64,000 nucleotides of DNA, taken from the NCBI RefSeq assembly GCF_000018045.1, contig NC_009792.1:1736001-1800000 (forward strand), read 5' to 3'. The stretch is from Citrobacter koseri ATCC BAA-895. GTDB lineage: Bacteria; Pseudomonadota; Gammaproteobacteria; Enterobacterales; Enterobacteriaceae. Positions within the stretch are counted from its first letter, which is position 1, and each line of letters opens with the position of its first letter. This document shows, piece by piece, positions 60,776 to 64,000 of the stretch. The notes below the pieces were generated by a model, which was not told the origin of the DNA, ran no database searches, and saw nothing but the letters and a program-made list of their open reading frames with translations. Both the position numbers and the translations under genes were made by a program.

Positions 60776-60790
60776 ACACAATCAGCGTTA
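60776..60790 (+). repeat. attR core within the phoP promoter
   Basis: ACACAATCAGCGTTA, identical to attL. Its last bases join host sequence TAAACT (-10-like, 60789-60794) 28 bases ahead of the phoP start. The upstream phage sequence carries no PhoP box: only one half-match GGTTTC at 60765 and CATTTA at 60746 were seen. The new -35 position reads GTTTCA, weak. Confidence 0.88.
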
Positions 60791-60822
60791 AACTACTAAT
60801 ACCGTTAATTTAGGGAGAAAAG

Positions 60823-61497
60823 ATGATGCGCGTACTGGTTGTCGAAGATAATGCCTTATTACGCCACCACCTGAAGGTTCAATTACAGGATTTGGGGCAC
60901 CAGGTTGATGACGCAGAAGATGCAAAGGAAGCCGATTATTATCTTAACGAGCATCTGCCGGACATCGCCATCGTCGATTTAGGCCTCCCGGATGAAGACG
61001 GGCTTTCGCTGATCCGCCGCTGGCGCAGCAATGACGTTTCCCTTCCTGTTCTGGTATTAACCGCCCGTGAGGGCTGGCAGGATAAAGTGGAAGTGCTGAG
61101 CGCCGGCGCCGACGACTACGTGACAAAACCATTTCATATTGAAGAAGTGGTCGCGCGTATGCAGGCGTTAATGCGCCGCAACAGCGGCCTGGCCTCGCAG
61201 GTTATCTCTATTCCGCCTTTTCAGGTGGATCTCTCCCGCCGTGAATTGTCCGTAAATGATGAAGTGATAAAACTGACGGCGTTTGAATACACCATTATGG
61301 AAACGCTGATCCGCAATAATGGCAAAGTCGTCAGCAAAGATTCGTTGATGCTACAGCTCTACCCGGATGCGGAACTGCGTGAAAGCCATACCATTGATGT
61401 ATTAATGGGGCGCTTACGCAAAAAAATTCAGGCGCGATATCCTGATGATGTGATTACCACCGTCCGTGGTCAGGGATACCTGTTCGAACTGCGCTAA
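60823..61497 (+). CDS. phoP: Response regulator PhoP
   Basis: 224 residues: receiver domain with the phosphorylated Asp52 (IAIVDLGLPDEDG) and the OmpR-type winged helix from about 130. It controls the Mg2+, acid and antimicrobial-peptide regulon (mgtA, pagP, pmrD and others). In enterobacteria it activates its own promoter through the PhoP box, which is missing upstream here. It overlaps phoQ by one base. Confidence 0.97.
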   Translation: MMRVLVVEDNALLRHHLKVQLQDLGHQVDDAEDAKEADYYLNEHLPDIAIVDLGLPDEDGLSLIRRWRSNDVSLPVLVLTAREGWQDKVEVLSAGADDYVTKPFHIEEVVARMQALMRRNSGLASQVISIPPFQVDLSRRELSVNDEVIKLTAFEYTIMETLIRNNGKVVSKDSLMLQLYPDAELRESHTIDVLMGRLRKKIQARYPDDVITTVRGQGYLFELR

Positions 61498-62960
61498 TGA
61501 ATAAATTACTGCGTCATCTTTTTCCTTTATCGCTGCGCCTGCGCTTTCTGCTGGCGACGGCAGGCGTTGTGCTGGTGCTCTCTCTGGCCTACGGCATGGT
61601 CGCGCTGGTTGGCTATAGCGTCAGTTTCGATAAGACAACCTTTCGCCTGTTACGCGGTGAAAGCAACCTTTTCTACACCCTCGCGTCATGGCAAAACAAT
61701 AAAATCAATATCGAGATCCCGGAAAATCTCGATATGCAAAGCCCCACGATGACACTGATCTATGATGAGAACGGCAAGTTGTTATGGGCGCAGCGCAACG
61801 TTCCCTGGCTGGAGAAACGTATCCAGCCGGAATGGCTGAAAGCCAACGGTTTTCATGAAATTGAAGCCGATGTCGATGCCACCAGCACATTGCTGAGTGA
61901 AGATCATTCCGCCCAACAGCAGCTCAAAGAGGTGCGGGAAGATGACGACGATGCGGAAATGACCCACTCCGTGGCGGTGAATGTCTATCCGGCTACCGCG
62001 CGGATGCCGCAACTGACGATAGTGGTTGTCGATACCATCCCCATTGAGCTGAAACGCTCGTATATGGTCTGGAGCTGGTTTATTTATGTGCTGGCGGCAA
62101 ACCTGCTGTTAGTCATCCCGTTGCTCTGGGTCGCCGCGTGGTGGAGTTTACGCCCTATCGAAGCGCTGGCGCGTGAAGTGCGCGAGCTGGAAGAACACCA
62201 CCGCGAAATGCTCAACCCGGAAACCACGCGGGAACTGACCAGCCTGGTGCGCAACCTCAACCGGCTGCTGAAGAGCGAACGTGAACGTTATGATAAATAC
62301 CGCACCACGTTAACCGACCTCACCCATAGTCTGAAAACGCCGCTGGCGGTATTGCAGAGCACCCTGCGTTCAATGCGCAGCGAAAAAATGAGCGTCAGCG
62401 ACGCCGAACCGGTCATGCTGGAACAGATCAGCCGTATCTCCCAGCAGATCGGTTATTACCTGCATCGAGCCAGCATGCGCGGAAGCGGCGTGTTACTCAG
62501 CCGTGAGCTGCACCCCGTAGCGCCGTTACTGGACAATCTCACCTGCGCGCTCAATAAGGTGTATCAGCGTAAAGGGGTCAACATTAGCCTCGATATTTCG
62601 CCGGAAATCAGCTTTGTCGGCGAGCAGAATGACTTTGTTGAAGTGATGGGCAACGTGCTGGATAACGCCTGTAAATACTGCCTGGAGTTTGTTGAAATTT
62701 CAGCCCGGCAGACCGATGAGCATCTGCATATTCTGGTAGAAGACGACGGCCCGGGCATTCCGCAAAGCAAGCGTGATGTGGTTTTCGATCGCGGTCAGCG
62801 CATTGACACCCTGCGACCAGGGCAAGGCGTGGGGCTGGCGGTCGCCCGTGAGATCACTGAGCAATATGAAGGGAAGATCGTCGCCGGTGACAGTTTGCTC
62901 GGCGGAGCGCGGATGGAGGTGATTTTTGGTCGCCAGCACCCGATTCAGCGCGATGAATGA
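61497..62960 (+). CDS. phoQ: Sensor histidine kinase PhoQ
   Basis: 487 residues. Two spans flank the periplasmic PAS-like sensor (about 45-190) that has the acidic patch EVREDDDDAEM, the Mg2+/peptide-binding site. HAMP, then THSLKTPLAVLQS with the phosphorylated His (about 277), N box VLDNACKYC, and G boxes DDGPGIP and GQGVGLAVA. Phosphorylates and dephosphorylates PhoP. The ORF is intact, so the prophage affects only expression. Confidence 0.97.
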   Translation: MNKLLRHLFPLSLRLRFLLATAGVVLVLSLAYGMVALVGYSVSFDKTTFRLLRGESNLFYTLASWQNNKINIEIPENLDMQSPTMTLIYDENGKLLWAQRNVPWLEKRIQPEWLKANGFHEIEADVDATSTLLSEDHSAQQQLKEVREDDDDAEMTHSVAVNVYPATARMPQLTIVVVDTIPIELKRSYMVWSWFIYVLAANLLLVIPLLWVAAWWSLRPIEALAREVRELEEHHREMLNPETTRELTSLVRNLNRLLKSERERYDKYRTTLTDLTHSLKTPLAVLQSTLRSMRSEKMSVSDAEPVMLEQISRISQQIGYYLHRASMRGSGVLLSRELHPVAPLLDNLTCALNKVYQRKGVNISLDISPEISFVGEQNDFVEVMGNVLDNACKYCLEFVEISARQTDEHLHILVEDDGPGIPQSKRDVVFDRGQRIDTLRPGQGVGLAVAREITEQYEGKIVAGDSLLGGARMEVIFGRQHPIQRDE

Positions 62961-63052
62961 CGCTGGCGTGTAATATTTATGTATGTTCTTCACCGCATGT
63001 CGTTAAGCATCCGTTATAATCGGTGTCAGATACCAGCCTGCGGATAATCAAC

Positions 63053-64000
63053 ATGGAATATCAATTAACACTTAACTGGCCCGAATTTCTTGAACGCCAC
63101 TGGCAAAAACGCCCGGTGGTGTTAAAACGCGGGTTCAACAACTTCATTGATCCGCTCTCCCCTGACGAACTGGCGGGACTGGCGATGGAAAGCGAAGTCG
63201 ATAGCCGTCTGGTCAGTCATCAGGATGGTAAATGGCAGGTCAGCCACGGCCCGTTCGAGAGTTACGACCACCTCGGCGAGAACAACTGGTCGCTGCTGGT
63301 TCAGGCCGTAAACCACTGGCATGAACCTACCGCTGCGCTGATGCGTCCTTTCCGCGCGTTGCCAGACTGGCGTATTGACGATCTGATGATCTCCTTTTCC
63401 GTCCCTGGCGGCGGCGTGGGTCCGCATCTGGATCAGTACGATGTCTTTATCATTCAGGGAACCGGTCGCCGCCGCTGGCGCGTAGGCGAGAAGCTGCAAC
63501 TGAAGCAGCATTGCCCTCACCCGGATCTGCTCCAGGTCGATCCTTTTGAAGCCATCATTGATGAAGAGCTGGAGCCCGGCGATATTCTGTATATCCCACC
63601 CGGATTCCCGCACGAAGGCTACGCGCTGGAAAACGCGATGAACTACTCGGTTGGTTTCCGCGCGCCGAATACGCGTGAACTGATCAGCGGTTTTGCCGAC
63701 TACGTTCTGCAACGCGAGCTGGGCAGCACCTATTACAGCGACCCGGATATCCCGTCGCGCGAGCATCCTGCCGACGTTCTGCCGCAGGAGATGGACAAGC
63801 TGCGTGAAATGATGCTCGACCTGATCAATCAGCCTGAACACTTTAAACAGTGGTTTGGCGAATTTATCTCCCAGTCTCGTCACGAACTGGACATCGCGCC
63901 GCCGGAACCTCCGTATCAGCCGGATGAGATCTATGATGCGCTGAAACAAGGCGATGTGCTGGTGCGTCTGGGCGGATTACGCGTCCTGCGCATTGGCGAT
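63053..64000 (+). CDS. roxA: Ribosomal protein uL16 arginine 3-hydroxylase, C-terminus cut by window edge
   Basis: The first 316 residues of YcfD/RoxA (about 373 in E. coli). JmjC fold with Fe(II) ligands H125 and D127 (VGPHLDQYD) and H187 (PPGFPHEGY). It hydroxylates Arg81 of ribosomal protein uL16. The gene starts 92 bp after phoQ with a -10-like TATAAT at 63015-63020. Confidence 0.95.
   Translation, partial: MEYQLTLNWPEFLERHWQKRPVVLKRGFNNFIDPLSPDELAGLAMESEVDSRLVSHQDGKWQVSHGPFESYDHLGENNWSLLVQAVNHWHEPTAALMRPFRALPDWRIDDLMISFSVPGGGVGPHLDQYDVFIIQGTGRRRWRVGEKLQLKQHCPHPDLLQVDPFEAIIDEELEPGDILYIPPGFPHEGYALENAMNYSVGFRAPNTRELISGFADYVLQRELGSTYYSDPDIPSREHPADVLPQEMDKLREMMLDLINQPEHFKQWFGEFISQSRHELDIAPPEPPYQPDEIYDALKQGDVLVRLGGLRVLRIGD

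Noticed and set aside
60740..60776. Regenerated PhoP box on the phage side of attR
   Set aside because: Only isolated half-matches (CATTTA, GGTTTC) exist, at wrong spacing to each other and to the -10.
63122..63949. 275-aa minus-strand ORF opposite roxA
   Set aside because: Antisense shadow; roxA has all Fe(II) ligands in frame.

Overview
The window comes from an enterobacterial chromosome of the Salmonella/Citrobacter group. The gene order icd, rluE, nudJ, mnmA, hflD, purB, (prophage), phoP, phoQ, roxA is the familiar enterobacterial one. The proteins are very close to Salmonella and E. coli versions, but the genes left of icd (NapC-type cytochrome, UspF-like protein, RyhB paralogue, LpxP-like acyltransferase) differ from the Salmonella and E. 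coli layouts I remember. Citrobacter is my best guess for the genus and is an inference.

Left host region (1-9849): a truncated NapC/NirT cytochrome c gene behind an FNR box; a UspF-like gene; a Fur-boxed RyhB-family small RNA; two small secreted or lipoprotein-like genes; a 43-aa membrane peptide; a lipid A acyltransferase; then icd (minus) and the plus-strand series rluE, nudJ, mnmA, hflD, purB. Purine synthesis ends at a REP element, followed by a consensus PhoP box.

Prophage (9850-60790, about 51 kb): a lambdoid siphovirus-type prophage bounded by a 15-bp direct repeat. From attL it carries SOS-controlled umuDC, a gtrABC O-antigen conversion operon, a tailspike, and then on the minus strand the tail, head, packaging and lysis genes, the antiterminator Q, RusA and small nin-type genes, a LexA-controlled dinI operon, moron genes, replication genes O/P with iterons, and a Rac-like immunity region (YdaT, YdaS/Cro, short repressor). 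The plus-strand left operon carries small genes, recE, recT, xis and int. Four matching operator-like sites lie in the two early control regions. Tailspike and gtr genes fit together: the phage probably binds O antigen and alters it after lysogeny.

Right host region (60791-64000): phoP, phoQ and the start of roxA.

The most striking observation is where the prophage sits. The attachment core overlaps the -10 region of the phoP promoter, so the PhoP box (autoregulatory site) is stranded on the far side of the prophage, about 51 kb from phoPQ. In the lysogen phoPQ lies directly downstream of the recET-xis-int operon with no visible terminator. Excision would restore the autoregulated promoter, so this prophage could act as a regulatory switch on a virulence two-component system. 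Other notable points are a LexA-controlled dinI operon next to a non-cleavable-type repressor, a programmed -1 frameshift in the tail chaperone, a length-variable (QE)n repeat, an M41-like zinc protease gene beside the tailspike, and a plus-strand membrane protein/methyltransferase cassette of unknown purpose.
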